Below are positions 10,063 to 19,255 of a DNA stretch of 64,000 bases, in pieces. The position numbers and the translations under genes were made by a program. The DNA is from Pseudomonas citrullilanati (lineage in GTDB: Bacteria; Pseudomonadota; Gammaproteobacteria; Pseudomonadales; Pseudomonadaceae), in contig NZ_JAUQOP010000002.1 of assembly GCF_030580855.1 (NCBI RefSeq), positions 62,001 through 126,000 on the forward strand. The letters are read 5' to 3'. The notes under the pieces are model-generated. The model ran no database searches, was not told where the DNA came from, and saw only the letters and a list, made by a program, of their open reading frames with translations. Every line of letters starts with the position of its first letter. Within the stretch, counting starts at the first letter, position 1.

Positions 10063-11649
10063 TTATTTGAGGCTGACCTTGGAGTAATCCTGCCGGCCAA
10101 ACGGGCTGACGGCATAACCCTGTACGTCCTTGCGGGTGAGGGCGAAGGCGGTCGGGTGGGCCAGGGGTAGCCAGAGGGCCTGTTGCTGGATCTGTGCCTG
10201 GGCCTGTTCGTAGAGCTTGGCGCGCACGCCTTGCTCGCCGGTGGTCTTGCCGGCGCTGATCAGCTTGTCCAGGTCCGGGTTGCAGTAGCGAGCGAAGTTG
10301 GTGCCGGACTTGACCGCCGCGCAGGAAAACTGCGGTGTGAGGAAGTTGTCCGGGTCGCCGTTGTCGCCAGCCCAGCCCATGAACAGCAGGTCATGCTCGC
10401 CGGCCTTGGCACGACGGATCAGCTCGCCCCATTCGATCACCCGGATTTCGGCCTGGATGCCGATTTCCGCCAGGTCGGATTGCAGCAGTTGCGCGCCTAG
10501 GCTCGGGTTCGGGTTCAGCAGGCTGCCGGAAGGACGGGTCCAGATGGTGGTCTGGAAGCCTTCCTTCAAGCCGGCCTTGGTCAGCAGTTCGCGGGCCTTG
10601 GCGGGGTCGTGGGCATAGCCTGGCAGGCTCTTGGCGTAGCTCCAGGTGTTGGGCGGATAAGGCCCGTTGGCCGCCGCCGCGGTGCCTTCGAAGACGGTCT
10701 TGAGGTAGCTGGCCTTGTCGAAGGCGAGGTTGATGGCCTGGCGCACCTCGGGCTTGTCCAGCGGCGGATGCTGGCTGTTGATCGCCACGAAGGCGGTCAT
10801 GAAGGCGTCGGTCTGGGCCACGCCAAGCGTCGGTTCCTGGCGAGCGGCCTGCACGTCCAGTGGCTTGGGCGAGAGGGCGATCTGGCATTCATTGCGGCGC
10901 AGTTTCTGCAAGCGCACGTTGGCGTCCGGCGTGATGGCGAAGATCAGCGGGTCCACCTGGGGCTTGCCATCGAAGTAGGCGTCGTTGGCCTTGTAGCGGA
11001 TCGAGGCGTCCTTCTGGAACCGATTGAAAATGAACGGGCCGGTGCCGATCGGCTGGGCGTTGAGTTTTTCCGGTGTGCCGGCCTTCATCAACTGCTCGGC
11101 GTACTCGGCCGAATAGATGGAGGCAAAGCCCATGCTCAGTGTTGCCAGGAACGTCGAGTCGGCATGGTCGAGGGTGAAGCGCACGGTCAACGGGTCCAGC
11201 GCGTCGATTTTCTTGATCAGCGTGGGCAGTTGCATGGACTGGGCGTGGGGGAAGCCGCTTTGGGCCACCTTGTGCCAGGAGTTGGCCGGGTCGAGCATGC
11301 GTTCGAAGCTGAACTTCACGTCCTCGGCGGTCAGGTCGCGGCGGGGCGTGAAATAGTCGGTGCGGTGGAACTTGACCTGTGGGCGCAGCTTGAACACGTA
11401 GGTCAGCCCGTCGGTGGAGATCTCCCAGCTCTTGGCGAGACTGGGGACCACCTTGCCGCTGGCGGTGTCGAAATCCACCAGGCGGTTCATCAGCACATCG
11501 GCAGAGGCGTTGGTGGTCGTCAGCGAGTTGTACTGGACGACATCGAACCCTTCCGGGCTGGCCTCGGTACAGACACTCAGGGCGGCGGCCCGGGCCAGCG
11601 GGCTGGCCAGCAGAGGGACTAACAACAGGGATAGGGCAGCGAGGCGCAT
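10063..11649 (-). CDS. Orphan periplasmic dipeptide-type ABC substrate-binding protein
   Basis: A 528-residue family 5 solute-binding protein (DppA/OppA type). An N-terminal signal peptide of about 22 residues ends ASPLARAA. The body shows binding-protein landmarks such as SWEISTDGLTYVFKLR and AEDVKFSFERMLDP. It would deliver peptides or related ligands to an inner-membrane ABC importer, but no permease or ATPase gene is nearby. A binding protein is at the equivalent place near rpmBG in P. aeruginosa. The ligand cannot be read from sequence. Confidence 0.9.
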   Translation of the reverse strand: MRLAALSLLLVPLLASPLARAAALSVCTEASPEGFDVVQYNSLTTTNASADVLMNRLVDFDTASGKVVPSLAKSWEISTDGLTYVFKLRPQVKFHRTDYFTPRRDLTAEDVKFSFERMLDPANSWHKVAQSGFPHAQSMQLPTLIKKIDALDPLTVRFTLDHADSTFLATLSMGFASIYSAEYAEQLMKAGTPEKLNAQPIGTGPFIFNRFQKDASIRYKANDAYFDGKPQVDPLIFAITPDANVRLQKLRRNECQIALSPKPLDVQAARQEPTLGVAQTDAFMTAFVAINSQHPPLDKPEVRQAINLAFDKASYLKTVFEGTAAAANGPYPPNTWSYAKSLPGYAHDPAKARELLTKAGLKEGFQTTIWTRPSGSLLNPNPSLGAQLLQSDLAEIGIQAEIRVIEWGELIRRAKAGEHDLLFMGWAGDNGDPDNFLTPQFSCAAVKSGTNFARYCNPDLDKLISAGKTTGEQGVRAKLYEQAQAQIQQQALWLPLAHPTAFALTRKDVQGYAVSPFGRQDYSKVSLK

Positions 11650-11908
11650 GATCGGTTTCCTTGTCAGGTCGAAGGCCCATCTGCGAGTGCAGTCTGGAAA
11701 AGGCCTACCCTAGTGGGCTCGCTGGTAAATGACTATCCCCTTTTTGCATTTTCCGGCACCCTGTGGCGGCGCGGGGCGGGCTCGAACCTGGCGCAAGTGA
11801 AAAAAACCGGCGCGTAGCGACGAGCGGTCACCGGCTGTGCCGGCCTTTGCCCCAGCCGTTCGGGACGGTCGGGCGGTGCGCTTGGGCAAAGACAAATCAC
11901 ATCGGTTG

Positions 11909-11937
11909 TTGTTGCACCGTGGTCTTTCTGGTATAAA
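11909..11937 (+). promoter_or_regulatory. Sigma-70 promoter of rpmB-rpmG
   Basis: TTGTTG (11909-11914), a 17-bp spacer, then TATAAA (11932-11937). Transcription would start near 11944 and give a leader of about 140 nt. The rest of the 436-bp gap 11650-12085 shows no gene; its left part is upstream region of the binding-protein gene. Confidence 0.65.
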
Positions 11938-12041
11938 GCAGCGCTCTTTTCTAGGGGCCCGGTTCCTTCACTGTAGGTGTAGCCGGTAAGACCCTTAAAG
12001 AAACGCGGCGCCTGGCGCCAAATGACTGAGAGATTAAGCGG

Positions 12042-12060
12042 CCAACCCATGCCGGGTTGG
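12042..12060 (+). promoter_or_regulatory. Leader hairpin upstream of rpmB
   Basis: Arms CCAACCC and GGGTTGG with a 5-nt loop, 25 bp before the rpmB start, inside its long leader. It could take part in ribosomal-protein feedback, but that is inference. Confidence 0.35.
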
Positions 12061-12085
12061 GCATGTGGTTTTAGAGGGCTGAGGC

Positions 12086-12319
12086 ATGTCGAGAGTCTGT
12101 CAAGTTACCGGTAAGGGTCCGGTGACTGGGAATAACATTTCCCACGCAAACAACAAAACCCGTCGTCGTTTCCTGCCGAACCTGCAGCATCACCGCTTCT
12201 GGGTTGAGTCCGAGAAACGTTTTGTACGTCTGCGCGTATCTGCCAAAGGCATGCGTATCATCGACAAGCGCGGCATTGATGTCGTGCTGGCCGAACTTCG
12301 CCGCGATGGCAAGGTTTAA
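12086..12319 (+). CDS. rpmB: 50S ribosomal protein L28
   Basis: The 77-residue L28 starts [20 protein letters not shown] and shows the typical [18 protein letters not shown] segment. It belongs to the large ribosomal subunit. It is first in the rpmB-rpmG pair, with an 11-bp gap, served by a sigma-70 promoter about 150 bp upstream and a strong terminator after rpmG. Confidence 0.98.
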   Translation: MSRVCQVTGKGPVTGNNISHANNKTRRRFLPNLQHHRFWVESEKRFVRLRVSAKGMRIIDKRGIDVVLAELRRDGKV

Positions 12320-12330
12320 GGGAGCTAATC

Positions 12331-12486
12331 ATGCGTGAATTGATTCGTTTGATCTCGAGCGCCGGTACTGGTCACTTCTACACTACCGACAAGAACAAGC
12401 GTACTACCCCGGACAAAATCGAGATCAAGAAATATGATCCGGTTGTTCGCAAGCACGTGATCTACAAGGAAGGCAAAATCAAGTAA
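12331..12486 (+). CDS. rpmG: 50S ribosomal protein L33
   Basis: A 51-residue L33 starting [20 protein letters not shown] and ending [10 protein letters not shown]. The ribosome site GGGAGC lies 7 bp upstream. It is co-transcribed with rpmB. No zinc-binding cysteine pairs are present, so it is the zinc-free (C-minus) form of L33. Confidence 0.98.
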   Translation: MRELIRLISSAGTGHFYTTDKNKRTTPDKIEIKKYDPVVRKHVIYKEGKIK

Positions 12487-12510
12487 TTGATTTTTCCCTC
12501 CCACAAAAAA

Positions 12511-12540
12511 GGCCCGTATCGCGAGATACGGGCCTTTTTT
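12511..12540 (+). terminator. Terminator of rpmB-rpmG
   Basis: Perfect stem GGCCCGTATC/GATACGGGCC with loop GCGA followed by six T; A-rich on the left, so it may also serve the minus strand. Confidence 0.92.
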
Positions 12541-12568
12541 GTGGGCTGCTTTTTGTCTGTCCGGTCTC

Positions 12569-12592
12569 TTCGCGAGCGGGCTCGCTCCCACG
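12569..12592. repeat. Single REP sequence
   Basis: TTCGCGAGCGGGCTCGCTCC followed by CACG is one unpaired REP copy between rpmG and the cupin gene. Confidence 0.75.
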
Positions 12593-12602
12593 AAAGTACC
12601 CG

Positions 12603-12965
12603 TCAGGCCTTCTGTTCGAACACCACGTAGATCTTGCGGCACGGCTCCAGCACTTCCCAGGTGCCCTTGAACCCCGCCGGGATCACGAAGCGATCGCCAG
12701 CGCGCAACGTCTTGGCATTACCGTCGTTGTCCCGCAACACGGAGACGCCCTGGACGATCTCGCAGTACTCATGTTCGGTGTAGTTGACGGTCCACTGGCC
12801 CACGGCGCCTTCCCAGACGCCGGCGTTCATTTGTCCGCACGGGCTGTTGTAGTGGTTGTACACCGCCTGCTCGGGGTCGCCCTTGAGGACCTTGGCCGGA
12901 TCCGGGCGGTAGCGATCGGCGGCAGTGGTGGCGTGGCTGAAATCGACGATGTCCTGGATGCTCAT
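12603..12965 (-). CDS. Cupin (DUF861-type) protein
   Basis: A 120-residue single-domain cupin of the EutQ-like/DUF861 type. The conserved core includes NAGVWEGAVGQWTVNYTEHEYCEIVQG and the C-terminal RAGDRFVIPAGFKGTWEV. The start MSIQDIVDF at 12963-12965 was chosen over an upstream in-frame ATG because it matches the family N terminus. No enzyme activity can be assigned. It is divergent from the kauB-like aldehyde dehydrogenase, so it may be co-regulated with amine catabolism. Confidence 0.85.
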   Translation of the reverse strand: MSIQDIVDFSHATTAADRYRPDPAKVLKGDPEQAVYNHYNSPCGQMNAGVWEGAVGQWTVNYTEHEYCEIVQGVSVLRDNDGNAKTLRAGDRFVIPAGFKGTWEVLEPCRKIYVVFEQKA

Positions 12966-13205
12966 GCGGTAAACCCCGTGAATGACGGCGCGGATGGCTG
13001 GAAGAGCCAAAGTCTATGTTTATTAAAACGAACATCGCAAGGCCGTTTGCCGCCGTCGTGTCAAATATATTGAAACTTCACCGGCCGCTGGTTTAGGGTG
13101 GCGGGTGCCCCTGCCAAAAGCAGTGCCGAAACAGGCTGGCCGGGCAGAATTCTTCGAGCGCTGCGTTGCGCGGCGTTCTTACCCAAATAAGAGGAGGACA
13201 CACGC

Positions 13206-14699
13206 ATGACCACCCTGACTCGTGCCGACTGGGAACAACGCGCCCGCGACCTGAAGATCGAAGGCCGCGCCTTCATCAACGGTGAATACACGGATGCGGT
13301 GTCCGGCGAAACCTTTGATTGCCTCAGCCCGGTCGATGGTCGCCTGCTGGGCAAGGTCGCCGCATGCGATGTGGCCGACGCCCAGCGCGCGGTGGAAAAC
13401 GCTCGCGCAACCTTCGATTCCGGTGTCTGGTCGCGCCTGGCACCCAGCAAGCGCAAGGCTGCCATGATTCGCTTTGCCGGCCTGCTCAAGCAGAATGCCG
13501 AAGAGTTGGCCCTGCTTGAAACCCTGGACATGGGCAAGCCGATCAGCGATTCGCTGAACATCGACGTGCCGGGCGCGGCCCAGGCGTTGAGCTGGAGCGG
13601 CGAGGCCATCGACAAGCTGTATGACGAAGTGGCGGCGACGCCCCACGATCAACTGGGCCTTGTGACTCGCGAGCCGGTAGGGGTCGTGGGCGCTATCGTG
13701 CCGTGGAACTTCCCGTTGATGATGGCTTGCTGGAAGCTCGGCCCGGCACTGTCCACCGGTAACTCGGTGGTGCTCAAGCCGTCGGAAAAATCCCCGCTGA
13801 CCGCCCTCCGTATCGCGGCCCTGGCGATCGAGGCCGGCATCCCGAAAGGCGTGCTGAACGTGCTGCCTGGCTACGGTCATACCGTCGGCAAGGCCCTGGC
13901 CCTGCACATGGATGTCGATACGCTGGTGTTCACCGGGTCGACCAAGATCGCCAAGCAGTTGATGGTCTACTCCGGCGAATCCAACATGAAGCGCATCTGG
14001 CTGGAAGCCGGTGGCAAGAGCCCGAACATCGTGTTCGCCGACGCCCCCGACCTGCAGGCCGCCGCCGAATCCGCCGCCAGCGCCATTGCCTTCAACCAGG
14101 GTGAAGTCTGCACCGCCGGTTCGCGCCTGCTGGTGGAACGTTCCATCAAGGACACCTTCCTGCCGCTGGTGATCGAGGCCCTCAAGGGCTGGAAGCCCGG
14201 CAATCCACTGGACCCGGCCACCAACGTCGGTGCCCTGGTGGATACCCAGCAGATGAACACCGTGCTGTCCTACATCGAAGCCGGTCACAGCGACGGCGCC
14301 AAGCTGGTGGCGGGCGGCAAGCGGATCCTCGAGGAAACCGGCGGCACCTACGTCGAGCCGACGATTTTCGATGGTGTGAGCAATGCCATGAAGATTGCCC
14401 AGGAAGAGATCTTCGGCCCCGTGCTGTCGGTCATCGCCTTCGACAGCGCCGAAGAAGCCATCCGGATTGCCAACGACACGCCCTACGGCCTGGCGGCGGC
14501 GGTGTGGACCAAGGATATTTCCAAGGCCCACCTGACCGCCAAGGCGCTGCGCGCCGGCAGCGTCTGGATCAACCAGTACGATGGCGGCGACATGACCGCG
14601 CCGTTCGGCGGCTTCAAGCAGTCGGGCAACGGCCGCGATAAATCGCTGCATGCGTTCGACAAGTACACTGAGCTCAAGGCGACCTGGATCAAGCTCTGA
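13206..14699 (+). CDS. kauB: KauB/PauC-like aldehyde dehydrogenase for polyamine breakdown
   Basis: A 497-residue NAD(P)-dependent aldehyde dehydrogenase. The substrate-channel Asn is in PWNFPLMMACWKLGPAL, the general base Glu in LEAGGKSPNIVF, and the nucleophile Cys in FNQGEVCTAGSRLL. It resembles the gamma-guanidinobutyraldehyde / gamma-glutamyl-aminobutyraldehyde dehydrogenases KauB/PauC and PuuC. P. aeruginosa has kauB (pauC) at the matching place. It probably oxidises aldehydes from agmatine, putrescine or cadaverine breakdown. A strong ribosome site (agaggaggac) precedes the ATG. Exact substrate is inferred. Confidence 0.88.
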   Translation: MTTLTRADWEQRARDLKIEGRAFINGEYTDAVSGETFDCLSPVDGRLLGKVAACDVADAQRAVENARATFDSGVWSRLAPSKRKAAMIRFAGLLKQNAEELALLETLDMGKPISDSLNIDVPGAAQALSWSGEAIDKLYDEVAATPHDQLGLVTREPVGVVGAIVPWNFPLMMACWKLGPALSTGNSVVLKPSEKSPLTALRIAALAIEAGIPKGVLNVLPGYGHTVGKALALHMDVDTLVFTGSTKIAKQLMVYSGESNMKRIWLEAGGKSPNIVFADAPDLQAAAESAASAIAFNQGEVCTAGSRLLVERSIKDTFLPLVIEALKGWKPGNPLDPATNVGALVDTQQMNTVLSYIEAGHSDGAKLVAGGKRILEETGGTYVEPTIFDGVSNAMKIAQEEIFGPVLSVIAFDSAEEAIRIANDTPYGLAAAVWTKDISKAHLTAKALRAGSVWINQYDGGDMTAPFGGFKQSGNGRDKSLHAFDKYTELKATWIKL

Positions 14700-14720
14700 C
14701 ACACGAGCAGCGCCGATTCC

Positions 14721-14812
14721 CTGTGGGAGCGAGCCGGCTCGCGAAAGCGGTATGACAGTCGACGACTTTGTCGAATGTTGCCCCGCCTTCGCGAGCCGGT
14801 TCGCTCCCACAG
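14721..14812. repeat. REPIN
   Basis: Inverted pair CTGTGGGAGCGAGCCGGCTC / GAGCCGGTTCGCTCCCACAG. This copy has the CCGG variant in both arms. It ends shortly before the MFS gene, and an upstream open-frame extension of that gene into the repeat is spurious. Confidence 0.9.
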
Positions 14813-14848
14813 TGTTTTGAGGCGATCACTGGCCACAGGAGCGTGGAA

Positions 14849-15991
14849 ATGCGTTGGGCGACTTATTTCGCCGTGCTGGCGTCTGTCCTGAGCGTGGGCC
14901 TGGCCCTGGGCGTCAGCATGCCACTGGTGTCGCTGCGCCTGGAAGGGTGGGGCTACGGTTCGTTCGCCATTGGCGTGATGGCGGCCATGCCTGCCGTTGG
15001 TGTGTTGCTGGGGGCCAAGGTGTCGAGCCGGCTGGCTGCACGCGTTGGCACGGCGGCGTTGATGCGCCTGTGCCTGTGGGGTGGGGCGCTGTCGATCGGG
15101 TTGCTGGCGCTGATGCCCAGCTATCCGGTCTGGCTGGTGCTGCGCCTGGTGATTGGCGTGGTCCTGACCCTGGTCTTCATCCTCGGCGAAAGCTGGATCA
15201 ATCAACTGGTCATCGAGAAATGGCGAGGGCGGCTGGTGGCGCTGTATGGCAGCAGCTATGCCTTGAGCCAACTGTCCGGCCCGTTGCTGCTCGGCGTGCT
15301 GGGGACCGACCACGATTACGGCTTCTGGGTGGGCGTCGGCCTGCTGTCGGTCGCACCGCTGCTGTTGCTGGGGCGTAGCGGCGCGCCTAGCAGCGAAGCC
15401 GGCAGTGTCACGTTGGGCGACCTGTGGGCGTTCTGCCGAGGCTTGCCGGCGATTGCCTGGGCGGTGTCATTGTTCGCCGCCTTCGAGGCGATGATCCTGA
15501 CGTTGCTGCCGGTCTACTGCTTGCGCCAGGGTTTCAGCGCCGAGGTGGCATTGGCGATGGTCAGCACCGTGGTGGTGGGTGATGCCCTGTTGCAATTGCC
15601 CATCGGCGCCCTGGCCGACTCCATGTCGCGCCGGACGTTGTTCACCGGCTGCGCGGTGTTGTTGATGGTCTCCAGCCTGGCGGTGCCGGCACTGATCGAT
15701 ACGCCTTTGATCTGGCCGCTTTGGGTGCTGTTCGGCGCCAGCGCGGGTGGCTTGTTCACCTTGTCGCTGATTTTGATCGGCGAGCGTTTCCGTGACGATG
15801 CGCTGGTGCGAGCCAATGCCCATGTCGCCCAGTTGTGGGGGATCGGTTGCCTGGTCGGCCCGTTGGCGGCGGGCGCGGGCAGCCAGTGGATCAGTGGGCA
15901 TGCGCTGCCGTTGTTCATGGCGGCGGGCGCCTTCGGCCTGGTGATCCTGTTGTTGCGCCAAGGGGCGTTGGGGGCCACGCAAGCCGCATGA
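14849..15991 (+). CDS. MFS transporter (YcaD-like)
   Basis: A 380-residue, 12-segment major facilitator protein starting MRWATYFAVLASVLSVGLAL, with ACAGGAGCG as ribosome site. The first-half loop KVSSRLAARVGTAALMRL and later GALADSMSRRTLFTG match the loop 2-3 and 8-9 motifs of the family. Family members of this type export small molecules or drugs; the substrate is unknown. It lies 3' of kauB beyond a REPIN, so co-transcription with kauB is doubtful. Confidence 0.87.
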   Translation: MRWATYFAVLASVLSVGLALGVSMPLVSLRLEGWGYGSFAIGVMAAMPAVGVLLGAKVSSRLAARVGTAALMRLCLWGGALSIGLLALMPSYPVWLVLRLVIGVVLTLVFILGESWINQLVIEKWRGRLVALYGSSYALSQLSGPLLLGVLGTDHDYGFWVGVGLLSVAPLLLLGRSGAPSSEAGSVTLGDLWAFCRGLPAIAWAVSLFAAFEAMILTLLPVYCLRQGFSAEVALAMVSTVVVGDALLQLPIGALADSMSRRTLFTGCAVLLMVSSLAVPALIDTPLIWPLWVLFGASAGGLFTLSLILIGERFRDDALVRANAHVAQLWGIGCLVGPLAAGAGSQWISGHALPLFMAAGAFGLVILLLRQGALGATQAA

Positions 15992-16015
15992 TCGCCATGC
16001 CCCTATGAGCCGCGC

Positions 16016-17581
16016 CTACAACATCCGTTCCAGGCCGACGGTCTTGGCGAACCAGGCGTTGAACCGGCGCCACCAGCTGCCCGGTTCGCGTTCCAGGTCA
16101 TGCAGCTGGCCGTTATCTTCGGTGGTCCAGACCAGGGTGTCGTCCTTCAGTCGCGCCTGATAGCTCAGGGCCGGTGCCATGCCTTGCAGGGCCAGCTCCC
16201 GCACTTGGCCGGCGAGCGCCTCGCTGTCCACCAGGACGCCGACCTCGGTGTTCCACAGCACTGAGCGCGGGTCGAAATTGAACGAGCCGATGAAGGCTTT
16301 CTGTCGGTCAAAAATGATCGCCTTGCTGTGCAGGCTCGAGTCCGATTCACCGTAGGACTTGCTGTAGAACAGATGGGGGCGGCCGCCGGTTTCGCCCGGT
16401 TGCCGGCGCAGTTCGAACAGGCGTACCCCATGTTCCAGCAGCGCTTTGCGATACGGTGCGTAGCCACCATGCACCGCCGGCACGTCGGTGGCTTCCAGGG
16501 AATTGGTCAGCAGGCTCACCGACACCCCGGCATCGGCGCGGCTGGTCAGGTAGACCAAGCCCGGTTGGCCAGGGACGAAGTAGGCGGAAATCATGATCAA
16601 TTCTTTGCTGACGCCTGTCAGCTCCGGCGCCAGTTGCGTGGTCAACAGCAACTGCGGATCCGGCTCGTCCTTGGACAGCACCTTGCTCGGCGCGTCCCAC
16701 ATCGCCTTGTTCCAGGCCCAGATCAATTGGTTGCGCCAGGTGTCCAGGCGCGGCTGGGTCTTGTAGGTGGTCAACTGTTGATAGAGCGCGTGGTTTTCCT
16801 TGTGGGTCTGCTCGAGGGACGCTTGCAGGCGCACCCGACTGTCGGCCAGGTCCTTGTCGGTGGGGCGATGGGACAGGAATTGTTCGATGGGTTTGCTCAG
16901 GGCGCTGTTCCAGTACTGGTCAAAGCTGTGCCCCAGTTGTTCGGCCACCGGTCCGACGCCGAGCAGGTCGATGTCGGTGAAGTTCAGGTTGGGCTCGGCA
17001 TCGAAATATTCGTCCCCCAGGTTGCGTCCACCCACGATGGCCATGCTGTTGTCTGCCAGCCACAATTTGTTGTGCATGCGCCGGTGTTGCAACGACAGGT
17101 TGAACAGGCGTCCAAGGCTGCGGGTCACGCCAGTGGCCCGGCCCAGGTGCAGCGGGTTGAACAGGCGGACCTGGATCTGCGGGTGGGCGGCGAGGGTCGC
17201 GATCGTTTCTTCCTGGCCGTCGCTGGCGGTGTCGTCCAGCAGGATCCGCACCCGCACACCCCGGTCGGCGGCCTTGAGCAGTTCATCCACCAGCATCCGC
17301 GTGCTGATACCGTCGTGGACGATGTAGTACTGCAAGTCCAGGCTGCTCTGGGCATGGCGGATCAGCTCGGCCCGGGCGATGAAGGCGTCGGTGCTGTCCG
17401 GCAGCAGGCGAAAGCCCGATTGCCCATCGTGGGGCGTCGCCTGGGCCTGGACCGAACGACCGAACGAGGACTCGCTGGCCGGCAGCGCCTGGGAGGGCTC
17501 GCGGGTGACATCAAGACTGGCGCAGCCGCCCAGCAGCGAGGCGACTAGCAGTAGCGCAGGCAGGATCGGTCTGGATCTCAC
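16016..17581 (-). CDS. Phospholipase D-family lipoprotein (YmdC/ClsC-like)
   Basis: A 521-residue protein with two HKD phosphodiesterase motifs. The first is HRRMHNKLWLADNSMAIVGG, at about residues 165-184. The second is SLHSKAIIFDRQKAFIGSFN, in the C-terminal third. The N terminus LLVASLLGGCASL is a lipoprotein signal with Cys about residue 20, placing it on the periplasmic face of a membrane. The overall plan resembles YmdC/ClsC-type cardiolipin synthases. Lipid synthesis versus phospholipid hydrolysis is not decided by sequence. It converges with the MFS gene. Confidence 0.87.
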   Translation of the reverse strand: MRSRPILPALLLVASLLGGCASLDVTREPSQALPASESSFGRSVQAQATPHDGQSGFRLLPDSTDAFIARAELIRHAQSSLDLQYYIVHDGISTRMLVDELLKAADRGVRVRILLDDTASDGQEETIATLAAHPQIQVRLFNPLHLGRATGVTRSLGRLFNLSLQHRRMHNKLWLADNSMAIVGGRNLGDEYFDAEPNLNFTDIDLLGVGPVAEQLGHSFDQYWNSALSKPIEQFLSHRPTDKDLADSRVRLQASLEQTHKENHALYQQLTTYKTQPRLDTWRNQLIWAWNKAMWDAPSKVLSKDEPDPQLLLTTQLAPELTGVSKELIMISAYFVPGQPGLVYLTSRADAGVSVSLLTNSLEATDVPAVHGGYAPYRKALLEHGVRLFELRRQPGETGGRPHLFYSKSYGESDSSLHSKAIIFDRQKAFIGSFNFDPRSVLWNTEVGVLVDSEALAGQVRELALQGMAPALSYQARLKDDTLVWTTEDNGQLHDLEREPGSWWRRFNAWFAKTVGLERML

Positions 17582-17642
17582 GTAGGATCGTTCCGCTCGA
17601 TTGCGTTGATTGGCAGTTGGGTGCCGCTTCCCGGCGTACAGT

Positions 17643-19076
17643 TCAGACGACGTCGCGCCGGGTTTCGTTCAACAGCTCGATCGCGGCGGCGCCCACCCTG
17701 CGCACGGCCTCTTCGATCTGCGCCGTTGGCTTGGCAGCGTAGTTCATCCGCAGGCAGTTGCGGTACTTGCCCGAGGCGGAAAAGATGCTGCCGACGGCGA
17801 CCTGTACGCCCTGGTCGTGCAGGACCCGGTTGAGCTTCAGGGTGTCGAAGCCTTCCGGCAGTTCGACCCACAGCATGAAGCTGCCCCGGGGCCGGCTGGC
17901 GCGGGTGCCCGGCGGGAAATAGCGGCTGACCCAGTCGATCATGACGTCGCGATTGCGCTGGTATTGCGCACGCATCCGGCGCAAGTGCGGTTCGAAATGC
18001 CCGGCCTTGAGAAATTCCGCCACGGCAATCTGCGGCTGCGGCGCGGTGGAGCCGGTGCTGATGTACTTCATGTGCAGGGCCCGTTCGAGGTACCGGCCGG
18101 GCGCGACCCAACCCACGCGCAAGCCGGGCGCCAGGGTCTTGGAAAAGGAACTGCAGAGCAGGACCCGGCCATCGTCGTCGAAGGATTTGATCGTACGAGG
18201 GCGCGGGTAGGTGTAGGCCAATTCTCCATACACGTCGTCTTCGATGATCGCCACGTCGAAGCGCTGTGCCAGGGTCAGCAGGGCCCGTTTGTTGGCTTCC
18301 GGCATGATGTAGCCCAGCGGGTTGTTGCAACTGGGGGTCAACTGTATGGCCTTGATCGGCCATTGCTCCAGGGCCAGTTCGAGGGCGTCCAGGCTGATAC
18401 CGGTGAGTGGGTCGGTGGGGATTTCCAGGGCCTTCATGCCCAGGCCCTTGAGGGTTTGCATGGCGCCATGGAAGCTGGGGGAGTCCACCGCGACGATGTC
18501 GCCCTGTTCGCAGGTGGCGCGGATGCTCACCGACAACGCTTCGTGGCAGCCGGTGGTGACAATCAGGTCGTTGGCGCCCAGCTGGCAACCCGAATCCAGG
18601 AGCAGGCGGGCGATCTGTTCGCGCAACGCCAGGTTGCCGTGGATGTTGTCGTAATACAGCCCGGGCATGTCTTGCCGGCGACTGATCTGCGCCAGGCTGC
18701 GCAGCAGCGGTTTCATGGTCGGCGAATTGATGTCCGGCATGCCCCGGCCCAACTGCACCACATCCTTGCGCGGTACCGCGCGAATCAATTCGAGCACCTG
18801 GTCCCACTGGGAAATGTCCACCGGCCGTTGGGCCGGACGGCCCACCGCCGGCAGGTCCGGCAATTCGCGACTGACCGGTACGAAATAGCCGGACTTGGCT
18901 TTCGGCATCGCCAAGCCGCTGTCCTCCAGCATGCGATAGGCCTGCTGCACCGTACTCAGGCTGACCCCGTGCTCGGTGCTCAATGCCCGTACAGAAGGCA
19001 GTCGGTCGCCCGGGCGATAGAAGCCTTGTTCGATGCGGGTGCCGAGCAGTTCGGCGAGGTTCACGTAGAGGGTCAT
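17643..19076 (-). CDS. MocR-type PLP-dependent transcriptional regulator
   Basis: A 477-residue MocR/GntR regulator starting MTLYVNLAELLGTRIEQGFY. Residues 1-70 form a winged helix (PGDRLPSVRALSTEHGVSLS). The rest is an aminotransferase fold with CNNPLGYIMPE, the Asp motif IIEDDVYGEL and the PLP lysine in SSFSKTLAPGLRVGW. Such proteins sense amino acids or pyridoxal phosphate and usually control a divergent gene. Here that gene is the DUF1127 protein at 19256. It ends 61 bp upstream of the phospholipase-like gene on the same strand. Confidence 0.92.
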   Translation of the reverse strand: MTLYVNLAELLGTRIEQGFYRPGDRLPSVRALSTEHGVSLSTVQQAYRMLEDSGLAMPKAKSGYFVPVSRELPDLPAVGRPAQRPVDISQWDQVLELIRAVPRKDVVQLGRGMPDINSPTMKPLLRSLAQISRRQDMPGLYYDNIHGNLALREQIARLLLDSGCQLGANDLIVTTGCHEALSVSIRATCEQGDIVAVDSPSFHGAMQTLKGLGMKALEIPTDPLTGISLDALELALEQWPIKAIQLTPSCNNPLGYIMPEANKRALLTLAQRFDVAIIEDDVYGELAYTYPRPRTIKSFDDDGRVLLCSSFSKTLAPGLRVGWVAPGRYLERALHMKYISTGSTAPQPQIAVAEFLKAGHFEPHLRRMRAQYQRNRDVMIDWVSRYFPPGTRASRPRGSFMLWVELPEGFDTLKLNRVLHDQGVQVAVGSIFSASGKYRNCLRMNYAAKPTAQIEEAVRRVGAAAIELLNETRRDVV

Positions 19077-19110
19077 GGCGCATTCCCGATGGGCTGGATA
19101 ACGACGACCA

Positions 19111-19193
19111 ATACAGTTGAATCGGAAAATCACGATTCAGTGCAAGAAACGCCCGATCTGTATGGAAATAAAACAAATCGATTGAATCTGTAT
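19111..19193. promoter_or_regulatory. Candidate MocR operator repeats
   Basis: The 179-bp divergent gap holds CTGTAT at 19158-19163 and 19188-19193, exactly 30 bp apart, and the inverted form ATACAG at 19111-19116. The flanks also match: TTGAATCG follows ATACAG, and CGATTGAAT precedes the last CTGTAT. Spaced direct repeats are typical MocR binding sites; the assignment is inferred. Confidence 0.45.
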
Positions 19194-19255
19194 CGCTTTT
19201 GGTCGTTCGCACATCATGAAACCTCTGGCGACCCAAGTAAACAGGAGCGAAAAAA

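Noticed and set aside
13179..14810. 543-codon minus-strand frame opposite the aldehyde dehydrogenase
   Set aside because: Shadow frame; the dehydrogenase has all catalytic motifs.
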